From an uncultured Albidovulum sp. (GTDB lineage Bacteria > Pseudomonadota > Alphaproteobacteria > Rhodobacterales > Rhodobacteraceae): a stretch of DNA of 64,000 nt. The stretch lies in assembly GCA_913064775.1 (NCBI GenBank), contig CAJYAD010000002.1, forward strand, positions 62,001 to 126,000. Reading direction: 5' to 3'. The translations under genes were made by a program, and so were the position numbers. The notes beneath the pieces were generated by a model. It was not told the DNA's origin. It ran no database searches and saw only the letters and a program-made list of their open reading frames with translations. This document shows, piece after piece, positions 16,161 through 24,919 of the stretch (the first letter of the stretch is position 1; every line of letters starts with the position of its first letter).

Positions 16161-17528
16161 TCAGGCGACTTCGGCAAAGACCTTCTTCAGCGCCTTTTCC
16201 AGTTTGTCGAACATCTCGTCCATCTGGGCGGGCGTCATGATGAACGGCGGGCACAGCACGATCGCCTGACCCAGCGGCCGGCAGATCAGCCCCATATCTG
16301 TGCAGGTGTTGGCGATCCGCTCGGAAACGGAAAGCGATCCGTCGAAGGGTGTCTTCGTGGCCTTGTCCTTCACCGCCTCCAGCGCGCCCATTAGCCCCTT
16401 GCCGCGCCATTCGCCGATATTGGGGTTCTCGGCCAGCCGCGCCATGCCCGCCTCAAATTGCGGGATCAGGCTGCGGACGTTCTCGGCCAGCCCCTCGTTC
16501 ATGATCACGTCGATCGCCTTCAGCGCGACCGCGCAGCCGACCGGATGGCCCGAGGCGGTGAAGCCATGCGGGAATTCCTCGATCGCCTCGGCGGCGGCCT
16601 GCACCCGGTCGCCCAGTTCGGGCCCCAGGATCACCGCGCCCATCGGGAAGTACCCCGCCGTCAGGTTCTTCGAACTGATGATCGCGTCGGGCATGAAGTC
16701 GTAGGTTTCGCAGCCCCAGGTGTTGCCGGTGCGGCCGAAACCGGTGATCACCTCGTCGGCGATCAGCGGAATGCCGTAGCGCTTCAGCACCTTCTGCACC
16801 GCCTGGAAATAGCCCTTCGACGGCGGGATCACCCCACCCGCGCCCATCACCGGTTCCGCGAAGAAACCGGCGATCGTGTCGGGGCCTTCCTTGATGATCG
16901 TGGCTTCCAGCTCGCGCGCCAGGCGCTCGGTGAACTGTTCCTCGGTCTCGCCCGCCGCGCCGAAGCGCCAGTAATGCGGGCAGCCGACATGGATGAAGCC
17001 CGGCAGCGGCAGGCCGAAGACCGAATTGTAGGGCTTGCCGGTCATCGAGGCCGAAACGGCGGTGACCCCGTGGTAGGAATTGATCCGGGTAAGGATCTTG
17101 CGCCGCTGCGGATTGCCCTCGGCGGCGCCCAGGAACCACAGGATCTTGACCATCGTGTCGTTCGCCTCGGAGCCGGAGTTGGTGTAGAAAACCCGGCCCT
17201 TCTCGAACGGAGAGACCTCGACCAGCTTCTCGCTCAGCATCACCGTCTGGTCCGACATCCGCCCGAAGAAGGCGTGATAGCCGGGGAAACGGTCGTATTG
17301 GGCCTTGGCGGCCTCGGCCAGACCGGGGTGATCGAAGCCCGCGACCATGTTCCACAGGCCCGAGTTCGCATCCAGATATTCGCGGCCATGGATGTCGTAG
17401 ACATAGGGGCCCTTGCCATGGGTCACGATAACGGCGCCGCGTTCGTGGACCGAAGGCAGATCGGTGAAGCCGTAAAGCGAATTGCTGTCGGCACGCGATT
17501 CCCAGCTATTGGGCGAATCGTCCCGCAT
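16161..17528 (-). CDS. Class III omega-aminotransferase
   Basis: PLP-dependent transfer of a terminal amino group from an amine or omega-amino acid, usually to pyruvate. The 455 aa fold-type I protein shows NSGSEANDTMVKILWF, a SYHGVTAVSASMTG loop, IADEVITGFGRTG with the PLP-contacting Asp, and SSKNLTAGYFPMGAV with the PLP lysine. It is divergent from a LysR gene (264-bp region) and near the PuuA/PuuB genes, so amines such as putrescine are likely donors; the substrate cannot be read from the sequence. Confidence 0.88.
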   Translation of the reverse strand: MRDDSPNSWESRADSNSLYGFTDLPSVHERGAVIVTHGKGPYVYDIHGREYLDANSGLWNMVAGFDHPGLAEAAKAQYDRFPGYHAFFGRMSDQTVMLSEKLVEVSPFEKGRVFYTNSGSEANDTMVKILWFLGAAEGNPQRRKILTRINSYHGVTAVSASMTGKPYNSVFGLPLPGFIHVGCPHYWRFGAAGETEEQFTERLARELEATIIKEGPDTIAGFFAEPVMGAGGVIPPSKGYFQAVQKVLKRYGIPLIADEVITGFGRTGNTWGCETYDFMPDAIISSKNLTAGYFPMGAVILGPELGDRVQAAAEAIEEFPHGFTASGHPVGCAVALKAIDVIMNEGLAENVRSLIPQFEAGMARLAENPNIGEWRGKGLMGALEAVKDKATKTPFDGSLSVSERIANTCTDMGLICRPLGQAIVLCPPFIMTPAQMDEMFDKLEKALKKVFAEVA

Positions 17529-17541
17529 GATCCTGTCCTTT

Positions 17542-17557
17542 CCAAACTGAACTTTGG
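17542..17557. promoter_or_regulatory. Palindrome before the aminotransferase start
   Basis: CCAAA-CTGAAC-TTTGG lies 14 bp upstream of the aminotransferase ATG, in the region shared with the divergent LysR gene. It could be an operator; the consensus of this LysR protein is unknown. Confidence 0.4.
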
Positions 17558-17592
17558 CGTCACGCTATCCGGGCGCCGGGCCGGGTGCAATC

Positions 17593-17608
17593 TGCGCCGC
17601 ACGGCGCA
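17593..17608. promoter_or_regulatory. Second palindrome in the LysR/aminotransferase gap
   Basis: TGCGCCG-CA-CGGCGCA is a perfect 7-bp inverted repeat with a 2-bp centre, 65 bp before the aminotransferase start. GC-rich; may bind a regulator or be chance. Confidence 0.35.
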
Positions 17609-17792
17609 AGGCTCAACGCCGGTGCGGCGGGCAAACTGCCCGGGTTTCGGGCGTCTCATCGGCGGTTTGCCGCAGCCCGCCCCGGGATTGCGCGCTCGCC
17701 ACCGCTGATTGTGCGGGCGCGGCATCCGGGCTAGCCTGCCGCACGGGAAACGACCCCGAATGAGGTCGCAAACGAAAGAAGGAGCCCCGCAG

Positions 17793-18758
17793 ATGGCCGA
17801 AACGCAGGGGCGTCTGACGCTTTGGGGGATCGAGGTTTTCCTGATCACCGCAGATGAGGGCACGGCCTCGGCCGCGGCCAAGCGGCTGGGGGTGTCGGTT
17901 TCGGGAATCAGTCAGCAGCTTGCGGCGCTGGAGGCGGCGCTGGGGGCGGATCTTTTCGACCGTTCGGCGCGGCCCTTGCGGCTGACGCCCGCGGGCGAGA
18001 TGTTCTGCCGCCGCGCCCGGGTGATTGCCAACGAGGCCGCCGAGGCGCGGGCGGAACTGGCGCTGGGCGATCTGTCGGGGCTGACCCGCTTTCGCCTGGG
18101 GATGATCGAGGATTTCGATTCCGACGTGACGCCGGGGCTGCTGGCGGCGATGGCGCAAGAGCTGAAGGGTTGTCAGTTCCTGCTGGAAACCGGTCCCAGC
18201 CATCGGCTGCTCGATCAACTCGACATCCGGGCGCTGGACATGGTGGTCAGCGCCGAAACCGGCCCCGCCGCTGCGTGGATGGAGGTGCATCCGCTGCTGT
18301 CCGAACCTTTCGTCGTCGCCGCCCCGCGCGGCGCGGTCGATCCCGGCGGCGATGTGCTGGCGCAATTGCGGGCGCTGCCGCTGATCGTCTATTCCACCCG
18401 CCACGCGATGGGTCGCCAGATCGCCGCGCATCTGGCACGCGAAGAGATGCGTCTGGCCCATCGGTTTGAACTGGACAGCTATCACGCGATCATGGCGATG
18501 GTGTCCGAGGGGCTGGGCTGGACCATCCTGACGCCGCTGGGCTATCTGCATGCCGCGCGATTTCGCGACCACGCAGATGTGCTGCCGCTGCCGTTTGCGC
18601 CGATGTCGCGGCGCATATCGCTTGGCGCGCGCCGCGGGGTGCTGCGCGACATGCCCGCCGAGGTGGCCGCGCGGCTGCGGACCCTGCTGCAAGAGATGGT
18701 CGTGACCCCGACGCTGCGCCGCCTGCCCTGGCTGGAGGGCGAGCTGAAAGTGCTTTGA
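17793..18758 (+). CDS. LysR-family transcriptional regulator
   Basis: Typical LysR layout in 321 aa: an N-terminal winged helix-turn-helix (LTLWGIEVFLITADEGTASA, then AAKRLGVSVSGISQQLAALE, residues 8-47), a linker helix, and a C-terminal effector domain (LTRFRLGMIEDFDSDVTPGL onward). The ATG at 17793 follows AAAGAAGGAG; the frame open to 17709 has no ribosome site. It is divergent from the class III aminotransferase, the classic arrangement in which a LysR protein controls its neighbour. The 3' end is 18 bp from the convergent DegT-fold aminotransferase stop. Effector unknown. Confidence 0.88.
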   Translation: MAETQGRLTLWGIEVFLITADEGTASAAAKRLGVSVSGISQQLAALEAALGADLFDRSARPLRLTPAGEMFCRRARVIANEAAEARAELALGDLSGLTRFRLGMIEDFDSDVTPGLLAAMAQELKGCQFLLETGPSHRLLDQLDIRALDMVVSAETGPAAAWMEVHPLLSEPFVVAAPRGAVDPGGDVLAQLRALPLIVYSTRHAMGRQIAAHLAREEMRLAHRFELDSYHAIMAMVSEGLGWTILTPLGYLHAARFRDHADVLPLPFAPMSRRISLGARRGVLRDMPAEVAARLRTLLQEMVVTPTLRRLPWLEGELKVL

Positions 18759-18776
18759 CGGGGCCCCGGGCCCGCG

Positions 18777-19970
18777 TCACGTGCCGTAGGCGCGGGCCTC
18801 ACCCTTCACCGCGTCCGCCGCGGCGATCAGTGCGCCGGCGATGAAGTCGAGATCCGCGCGCGCCAGCCGGGCGGGCAGGCGCACATCGCAGGCCCGCATC
18901 AGCATCGCCCGGGTCTGGGGCAGTTCCGGCGCCGCGCCCAGAAATTCCCAGTTCCAGAAGGCGCGGGCGTTGTCCTCGCTTAGCCCGAAGACCTGGACCG
19001 AGACGCCGCGCGCCTTGGCGGCGGCCTGGAAGGCGCGGGCCTCGTCGTCGCTCTCGAATCCCTCCAGATTGAACTGAATCGAATCCGGCGCGCGTTCCTC
19101 CGGTGCCAGCGCCGGCGGCACCGACAGCCAGGGCGAGGCGTTCAACAGCCCCGCCACATGGTCGTGGTTCGCCCGCCCGTCGCGGACCCGGCGCGCCACC
19201 TCGGGCAGCTGCGCGCGCACCAGCACCGCCGAGAGGTTGTTCATTCGCATGTTGTAAAGCGGCAGCTTGTTTTGCCAGTGATGGAAGGAGTTCTGCATCC
19301 CCGGATGTTTCTTCCAGTTATGCTCATAGGCGCCCGACATGATGATCGCGCGGGCCGCGATCTCAGGGTCGTCGGTCACCAGAATCCCGCCCTCGCCGGA
19401 ATTCACCAGCTTATAGGATTGGAAGCTGAAGCAGCCCACGCGCCCCAGCGTGCCGATCTTGCGCCCATGCCAGAGCGTGCCCAGCGAATGCGCCGCATCC
19501 TCGATCACCGGCACGCCGCGCGCTTCCGCAAGGGCCAGGATCGCGTCCATGTCCGAGGTATGGCCGCGCATGTGGCTGATCAGGACGGCGGAAATCGTGT
19601 CGTCCAGCTTGGCCGCGACATCGGCCAGATCGAGGCGGAAATCCGCGCCGACCTCGGCCAGCACCGGCACGCAATCGGCATGCACCACGGCCGAGGGCAC
19701 GGCGGCGAAGGTGAAGGCCGGGATCAGCACCCGCGCCCCCGCCGGCAGATCCAGCGCCTTGAGCGTCAGGAACAGCGCCGCCGAGCAGGACGAGACCGCC
19801 AGCGCATAGCGCGTGCCCATCATCTCGGCGAATTCGGCCTCCAGCAGGGAAACCGGCGCGTTGTCAGTGGTGTAGCGGAACAGATCGCCCGTGCTCAGCA
19901 GCCGCTCGATCTCGGCGCGGGCGGCCTCGGGGATCGGCTCGGCATCGTAGACATTGGGGGGCGGTGTCAT
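18777..19970 (-). CDS. DegT/DnrJ/EryC1-family aminotransferase
   Basis: PLP-dependent sugar-type aminotransferase fold, 397 aa. Visible: ALAVSSCSAALFLTLKAL, VLIPAFTFAAVPSAVVHADC, PVIEDAAHSLGTLWHGRKIG with the PLP-phosphate region, and CFSFQSYKLVNSGEGG with the PLP lysine. Such proteins usually modify nucleotide sugars, but no sugar genes are nearby; it follows puuB after 84 bp on the same strand. A perfect 9-bp inverted repeat (19980-20002) lies directly before the ribosome site. Substrate not assignable; a part in amine metabolism is only suggested by place. Confidence 0.85.
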   Translation of the reverse strand: MTPPPNVYDAEPIPEAARAEIERLLSTGDLFRYTTDNAPVSLLEAEFAEMMGTRYALAVSSCSAALFLTLKALDLPAGARVLIPAFTFAAVPSAVVHADCVPVLAEVGADFRLDLADVAAKLDDTISAVLISHMRGHTSDMDAILALAEARGVPVIEDAAHSLGTLWHGRKIGTLGRVGCFSFQSYKLVNSGEGGILVTDDPEIAARAIIMSGAYEHNWKKHPGMQNSFHHWQNKLPLYNMRMNNLSAVLVRAQLPEVARRVRDGRANHDHVAGLLNASPWLSVPPALAPEERAPDSIQFNLEGFESDDEARAFQAAAKARGVSVQVFGLSEDNARAFWNWEFLGAAPELPQTRAMLMRACDVRLPARLARADLDFIAGALIAAADAVKGEARAYGT

Positions 19971-19979
19971 GTTTCACCT

Positions 19980-20002
19980 TTCCTGAAAGTAGATTTCAGG
20001 AA
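19980..20002. promoter_or_regulatory. Inverted repeat at the DegT-gene translation start
   Basis: TTCCTGAAA-GTAGA-TTTCAGGAA, a perfect 9-bp inverted repeat with 5-bp spacer, ends 10 bp upstream of the DegT ATG on the minus strand. In RNA it would form a hairpin whose 3' arm runs into the AAAGG ribosome site; as DNA it is a good dimer-sized operator. Confidence 0.6.
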
Positions 20003-20054
20003 TATCGTAAGGCCCCGGCGAAGATGTTGCGAGTAAATTTTCCCCGTACGGCGA

Positions 20055-21359
20055 TCACATGCCGATGCGGTCGCGCAGGGCGAACCAGCTCATCGCCAGG
20101 GCGAGCAGCGGATAGCGCAGCGTCACGCCGCCCGGGAAGGCGGGCATCGGCAGCCGCGCCATCAGATCGAAATCGCCCGCCTGGCCGGCCACCGTCTCGG
20201 CCAGGATCTTGCCGGCGATCACGGCCAGCGCCACCCCGTGCCCGGAATAGCCCGAGGCCGACAGGATCGTGCGGTCGCGCCGATAGAAGCAGGGCAGGCG
20301 GTTCATGGTGATGCCCAGCGTGCCGCCCCAAGCATAATCGATGCGCAGGTCGCGCAGCTGCGGATAGACATCAAGCATCGGGGCGCGGACCTTGGCGGCG
20401 ATGTCGCGCGGAAAGCGGTAGCCATAGCTTTCGCCGCCGCCGAACAGCAGGCGCCCGTCCTCGGACTTGCGCCAGTAATTCACCACGAAGCGGCTGTCAT
20501 AGGCGGCCGTGTTCGAGGGCAGGATCTCGGCCCGGCGGTCGCCCAGCGGCTCGGTCGCGATGACGAAATTGTTGATCGGCATGACCCGGCGGGCGACCTG
20601 GGGTTCCAGCCCGCCAAGATAGCCGTTGCAGGCCAGGATGACATGCTCGGCTTGCACCTCGGCGCCGTCCAGCAGCACCAGATGCGGCGGGCCGGCGCGC
20701 AGGCTGGTGACTTCGCTTTGCTCGAAGATCCGGGCGCCGGCCTCGGTCGCGGCCCTGGCCAGGCCGAGGGCGAAGTTCAGCGGATGGATATGGCCGGCGC
20801 CCCAGTCGACCTCGCCGCCGGCATAGGCATCGGATCCGGTCAGATCGGCGATGCCGGTGCGGTCCAGCGCCTCGATCCGGTCGTAGCCATAATCGCGCGA
20901 CAGCCGTTCGGCGTAATCGTGGGTTTCGGTCACCTCGATCTTGTGGCGGCAGGCGATGGCGACGCCGTCGTGAAAGGGGACCGGCATGTCATGTTCGGCG
21001 ATCAGGTCGCGGATCAGCTGCTTGGCGTCCTCGGCCATCTGCCACAGGCGGCGCGCGTCGTCGCGGCCCACCAGCTTTTCGATCCGGTCCTGACCCAGCC
21101 GCTGACCCGATCCGACCTGTCCGCCGTTACGCCCCGAAGCGCCGAAGCCCACGCGCTGGGCCTCCAGCACCACGACATCCAGCCCGGCCTTGGCCAGATG
21201 CAGCGCCGCCGAAAGCCCGGTGAAACCGGCGCCGACGATGCAGACATCGGCCTTCACCGCGCCCTGCATTGCAGGCCGCGGGTCCGCCGAGGTGGCGGTC
21301 GCGGCGTACCAGCTGCCGGGATAGACGCCGGGTTTGTCGTTGGCGTGCAGAAGGTTCAT
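20055..21359 (-). CDS. puuB: FAD-dependent oxidoreductase, gamma-glutamylputrescine oxidase-like
   Basis: DAO-type FAD amine oxidase (434 aa). The N-terminal extension WYAATATSADPRPAM is typical of PuuB/OrdL; the Rossmann motif VCIVGAGFTGLSAALHLAKAG starts near residue 39 and ends with VVVLEAQRVGFGASGRNGG, the loop near the covalent or tight FAD site. C-terminal YAWGGTLGITMNRLPC and ASGYSGHGVALAV complete the fold. It overlaps the puuA stop by 4 bp, so coupling with a gamma-glutamyl ligase supports oxidation of a glutamylated polyamine. Other N-substituted amines are possible. Confidence 0.85.
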   Translation of the reverse strand: MNLLHANDKPGVYPGSWYAATATSADPRPAMQGAVKADVCIVGAGFTGLSAALHLAKAGLDVVVLEAQRVGFGASGRNGGQVGSGQRLGQDRIEKLVGRDDARRLWQMAEDAKQLIRDLIAEHDMPVPFHDGVAIACRHKIEVTETHDYAERLSRDYGYDRIEALDRTGIADLTGSDAYAGGEVDWGAGHIHPLNFALGLARAATEAGARIFEQSEVTSLRAGPPHLVLLDGAEVQAEHVILACNGYLGGLEPQVARRVMPINNFVIATEPLGDRRAEILPSNTAAYDSRFVVNYWRKSEDGRLLFGGGESYGYRFPRDIAAKVRAPMLDVYPQLRDLRIDYAWGGTLGITMNRLPCFYRRDRTILSASGYSGHGVALAVIAGKILAETVAGQAGDFDLMARLPMPAFPGGVTLRYPLLALAMSWFALRDRIGM

Positions 21360-22720
21360 ACGTTCAGCAGCAGATGCTCGCGTTCCCAGGGGCTGATGAC
21401 CTGAAGGAACTCTTTGTATTCATTGCGCTTCACGGATTCGTAGACGGCGCAGAAGTCGGCCCCCAGAACGTCGCGGACGGGGGCGCTGGCGGCCATCGTA
21501 TCCAGCGCATCGCCCAGGTTCGTCGGCAGCTCGTCGATCCCCATATAGGCATCGCCCATGAATTGCGGCCGCGGGTTGATCGCCTCCTTCAGCCCCAGAT
21601 AGCCGCAGGCCAGCGAAGCCGCGATGCCCAGATAGGGGTTGCAATCCATCCCCGCCAGGCGGTTTTCGACCCGCCGCGCCTCTGGCCCCGAGATCGGCAC
21701 CCGGATGCCGGTGGTGCGGTTGTCGCGGCCCCATTCCAGATTGATCGGCGCGGCGAAATCCGGGACGTAGCGACGGTAGCTGTTCACATAGGGCGCCAGC
21801 AGCGCGATCACTGCCGGCAGGTGGCGTTGCATCCCGGCGATGAAATGCAGGAAGGCCGGAGTCTCGCCCCCCTCGGCATCCGAGAAGATGTTCCGGCCGG
21901 TCTCGATATCGACCACCGAATGGTGGATATGCATGGCGCTTCCCGGCTCACCCTCGATCGGTTTTGCCATGAAGGTGGCGAAGCAATCGTGGCGCAGGGC
22001 GGCCTCGCGGATCAGGCGCTTGAAGTAGAATACCTCATCGGCCAGCCGCACCGGATCGCCATGGTTGAGGTTGATCTCGATCTGGCCGGCGCCGCCTTCC
22101 TGCAGGATGCCGTCGATCTCGAAGCCCTGGGCCTCGGCGAAATCGTAGATGTCGTCGATCACCGTGCCGTATTCGTCGACCGCCGACATCGAATAGGCCT
22201 GTTTCGCCGCCGCGCGGCGGCCGGTGCGGCCCATCGGCGGGATGATCGGCTGGTTCGGGTCGATGTTGCGCGCGACCAGGAAGAATTCCATCTCGGGAGA
22301 GATCACCGGGCGCCAGCCCTCGGCCTCATAGAGCCCCAGCACCCGGCGCAGCACGTTGCGCGGCGCATAGGGGATGGGGACGCCTTGCTGATCCTGCGCG
22401 TCATGAATGATCTGCAGCGTCCAGTCCGCCGTCCAGGGGGCGGCGGTGGCGGTGGTCAGATCGGGGACCAGCACCATGTCGGGCTCGGTGAAGTCGCCCA
22501 CCGGGTTTTCGGCCCATTCGCCGGTGATGGTCTGAAGGAAGATCGAATTCGGCAGAAAGAAGCTGTCCTGACGCGCGAATTTCGAGGCCGGCATCGCCTT
22601 GCCGCGGGCCACGCCCGCGATGTCCGAGACGATGCATTCGACCTCATCGAGGCGGCGCTCTGCGACATATTCGCGTGCCGCTTCGGGCAGTTTCTCGATC
22701 CAGTCCTGGGGGGTCGCCAT
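21356..22720 (-). CDS. puuA: Glutamine synthetase family, gamma-glutamylpolyamine synthetase-like
   Basis: ATP-dependent ligation of glutamate to an amine, the first step of the gamma-glutamyl putrescine route. The 454 aa protein has GS motifs: ISPEMEFFLVARNIDP (metal Glu), GGAGQIEINLNHGDPV, ATFMAKPIEGEPGSAMHIHHS (metal His), and NLEWGRDNRTTGIRVPIS (ATP/Arg loop). The short N terminus and absence of the Tyr-adenylation loop of GlnA favour the PuuA/GlnA3 group. It sits between a glutamine amidotransferase gene (23 bp) and puuB (4-bp overlap). Confidence 0.87.
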   Translation of the reverse strand: MATPQDWIEKLPEAAREYVAERRLDEVECIVSDIAGVARGKAMPASKFARQDSFFLPNSIFLQTITGEWAENPVGDFTEPDMVLVPDLTTATAAPWTADWTLQIIHDAQDQQGVPIPYAPRNVLRRVLGLYEAEGWRPVISPEMEFFLVARNIDPNQPIIPPMGRTGRRAAAKQAYSMSAVDEYGTVIDDIYDFAEAQGFEIDGILQEGGAGQIEINLNHGDPVRLADEVFYFKRLIREAALRHDCFATFMAKPIEGEPGSAMHIHHSVVDIETGRNIFSDAEGGETPAFLHFIAGMQRHLPAVIALLAPYVNSYRRYVPDFAAPINLEWGRDNRTTGIRVPISGPEARRVENRLAGMDCNPYLGIAASLACGYLGLKEAINPRPQFMGDAYMGIDELPTNLGDALDTMAASAPVRDVLGADFCAVYESVKRNEYKEFLQVISPWEREHLLLNV

Positions 22721-22743
22721 GTTTGGGGTCCGATCCGTGAAAG

Positions 22744-23430
22744 TCAGGCCGTGGCCCGGGCCTGGGTGAAGAAGGCCGCGATGTCGCGCGCGACGGACAG
22801 ATCGTCCAGCGGCGCGCCCAGACGCGCGGTGGCCTCGGTCAGCCGCGGCGCGGGCACCACGCCGGGGCCGCGGGTCTCGATCAGGCCCTGGACGAAATCG
22901 TCGCGGAACTCGGGATGCGGCTGCACTGTCCAGATCGTGTCGCCATAGGCCAGCGCGGCATTGGCGCAGAACGGAGAGCTGCCTACCTGCCGCGCGCTCT
23001 CGGGCGCCCGGGTGACCTGATCCTGATGCCAGGCGTTCAGGGTGACCTTGCGGCCCTGGAAGTCATAATCCTGCGGGCCGACGGCCCAGCCGCCGGGGAA
23101 TTTCTCGACCTTGCCGCCCAGGGCCTGGGCGATGATCTGATGGCCAAAGCAGATGCCCACCATCGGCACGCGCGCGGCGTGGACGGCGCGGATGAACTCC
23201 TCCAGCGGGGCGATCCAGGGATGATCCTCATAGGCGCCATGGCGCGAGCCGGTGATCAGCCAGCCGTCGGCGGCCTCGGGGCTTTCGGGAAGGTCCATGT
23301 CGATCACCCGCCAGGTGCGGAAGGTGAAGCCATGCCCCGCCAGCAGGCGTTCGAACATGGCGGGGTAGTCGCCGCTTTGCCCGCGCAGGGCTTCGGGCGC
23401 TTCACCGGTTTGCAGGATGCCGATCCGCAT
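22744..23430 (-). CDS. Class I glutamine amidotransferase-like protein
   Basis: A 228 aa class I GATase fold with full triad: Cys94 in VGICFGHQIIAQALGG, His172 and Glu174 in VQPHPEF. Stand-alone GATases in puuA/puuB operons may act like PuuD, releasing glutamate from gamma-glutamyl-GABA, but this protein looks closer to the GuaA-like GATase group than to E. coli PuuD. First gene of the predicted minus-strand operon GATase-puuA-puuB. Its start is 256 bp from the divergent channel gene. Confidence 0.8.
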   Translation of the reverse strand: MRIGILQTGEAPEALRGQSGDYPAMFERLLAGHGFTFRTWRVIDMDLPESPEAADGWLITGSRHGAYEDHPWIAPLEEFIRAVHAARVPMVGICFGHQIIAQALGGKVEKFPGGWAVGPQDYDFQGRKVTLNAWHQDQVTRAPESARQVGSSPFCANAALAYGDTIWTVQPHPEFRDDFVQGLIETRGPGVVPAPRLTEATARLGAPLDDLSVARDIAAFFTQARATA

Positions 23431-23484
23431 GATGTGCTCGCAACTTGAGATGGCAAGAGCCTACCTCGGCCCCCCGAGAAGTTA

Positions 23485-23549
23485 CAAGGGGGCGCGAAGG
23501 TGCGGGCGGGCACACGCGGCGATGCGCCGGCCCGCACGCGGCCCCCTTG
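23485..23549. repeat. Long imperfect inverted repeat in a divergent promoter region
   Basis: CAAGGGGGC (23485-23493) with GCCCCCTTG (23541-23549), and inside it GTGCGGGC (23500-23507) with GCCCGCAC (23530-23537). It lies between the GATase and ExbB-like starts. No T-run follows either end. Confidence 0.55.
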
Positions 23550-23686
23550 CGGCGGGCCGAGGGCAGGGGCCCGCCCGGGGGCGTGACACCTGCGCCACGG
23601 CCCGCCGACAGCTGTGTTTGCCGGTTGGCACGGCTTGGGCGGGCAGCTAGGGTATCGCCGCTAGACAAGGGGTCGGATACCGGCAG

Positions 23687-24916
23687 ATGGACAGACCGGC
23701 AGGCGAGGCAGAGCAGTTCTTCAATCAACCCGTTCGCCAGTTGACGACGATGCTGATCGTCGTCGCGCTGGTCGCGGCCGGCGGCTATGTCGCCTGGCCG
23801 CGGGTATCGGGTGTGTTCCTTGCCAACCCCTATCTGAACGGGCTGATCTTCTTCGTCTTCCTGGTCGGTGTGGTGTCGTGCTTCCTGCATGTGCTTCGGC
23901 TGTTCGCCTCGGTGCGCTGGATCGGCGATTTCATCAACCGCATCCCCGGCCACCAGTTCGTGCGCGTGCCCAGGATGCTGGCGCCGCTTGCGCAATTGCT
24001 GCGGGCCCGGGGCGCGCGGTCGCAGATTTCCTCGACCTCGTCGACCTCGATCCTTGATTCCGTCGCGACCCGCATCGACGAGGCGCGCGACATCACCCGC
24101 TATCTGATCAACCTGCTGGTCTTTCTGGGGCTGCTGGGCACCTTCTGGGGCCTCGCCACCACGGTGCCGGCGGTCGTGCAGACGATCCAGTCGCTGGCCC
24201 CAAAGGAAGGCCAGAGCGCGGTCGAGGTGTTCGGCAATCTGATGGGCGGGCTGCAAAAGCAGCTGGGCGGCATGGGCACGGCGTTTTCCTCGTCGCTGCT
24301 GGGGCTGGCCGGCTCGCTGGTGGTGGGCCTGCTGGAGCTGTTCGCCAGCCAGGCCCAGAACCGCTTCTACCGCGAGCTAGAGGAATGGCTGTCCACCATC
24401 ACCCGGCTCGGCCTTGCCTCGGACGGGGGCGAGGGCGACCATGGGGCGCTGGCGGCGGTGCTCGACCAGATGGCCGAGCAGATGGAGACCCTGCAAACGC
24501 TGGTCGCGCGGTCCGAGGAAGGCCGGGCCGAGACCACGGCGCGGCTGGCGTCGGTCACCGGCGCGGTAGAGCTTCTGGTGCGCCGCATGGAATTTGAGCG
24601 TCAGGACGCCACCGAAGCCGGCCGGGCCGAGCGCGCCGTCTTCGAACGCATCGCCACCGGGCAGGAGGAGATGGCCCGCCTGATGCGCCGCGAGGCCGAG
24701 GCCGGCGGTGCCCAAGGCGGCCTGCAGGGCGATCCGCATGCCGATGCCGAAAGCCGGATGCGGCTGCGCTCGATCGATGTGCAGCTGCTGCGCATCCTCG
24801 AAGAGATTTCCGCCGGGCGGCAGGAAAGCATGACCGATCTGCGCGGTGATCTGGCGGCGTTGACCAAGGCGATCCGGGCGCTGTCACGCGCCCCCGTCGC
24901 GGAAGGGCGGGGCTAG
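23687..24916 (+). CDS. MotA/TolQ/ExbB-like proton channel protein
   Basis: Inner-membrane stator-type subunit, 409 aa. Four predicted TM helices: about 20-39, 50-70, 137-162 (NLLVFLGLLGTFWGLATTVPAV) and 195-217 (GMGTAFSSSLLGLAGSLVVGLL); the last two hold the MotA/TolQ/ExbB signature. Residues 230-409 form a charged, helical cytoplasmic tail. A partner with a MotB-like TM and OmpA domain follows after 3 bp, so the two probably form a 5:2 ion-driven complex. No ZorC/ZorD, TonB, Tol-Pal or flagellar genes are nearby; the job is unknown. Confidence 0.85.
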   Translation: MDRPAGEAEQFFNQPVRQLTTMLIVVALVAAGGYVAWPRVSGVFLANPYLNGLIFFVFLVGVVSCFLHVLRLFASVRWIGDFINRIPGHQFVRVPRMLAPLAQLLRARGARSQISSTSSTSILDSVATRIDEARDITRYLINLLVFLGLLGTFWGLATTVPAVVQTIQSLAPKEGQSAVEVFGNLMGGLQKQLGGMGTAFSSSLLGLAGSLVVGLLELFASQAQNRFYRELEEWLSTITRLGLASDGGEGDHGALAAVLDQMAEQMETLQTLVARSEEGRAETTARLASVTGAVELLVRRMEFERQDATEAGRAERAVFERIATGQEEMARLMRREAEAGGAQGGLQGDPHADAESRMRLRSIDVQLLRILEEISAGRQESMTDLRGDLAALTKAIRALSRAPVAEGRG

Positions 24917-24919
24917 GCG

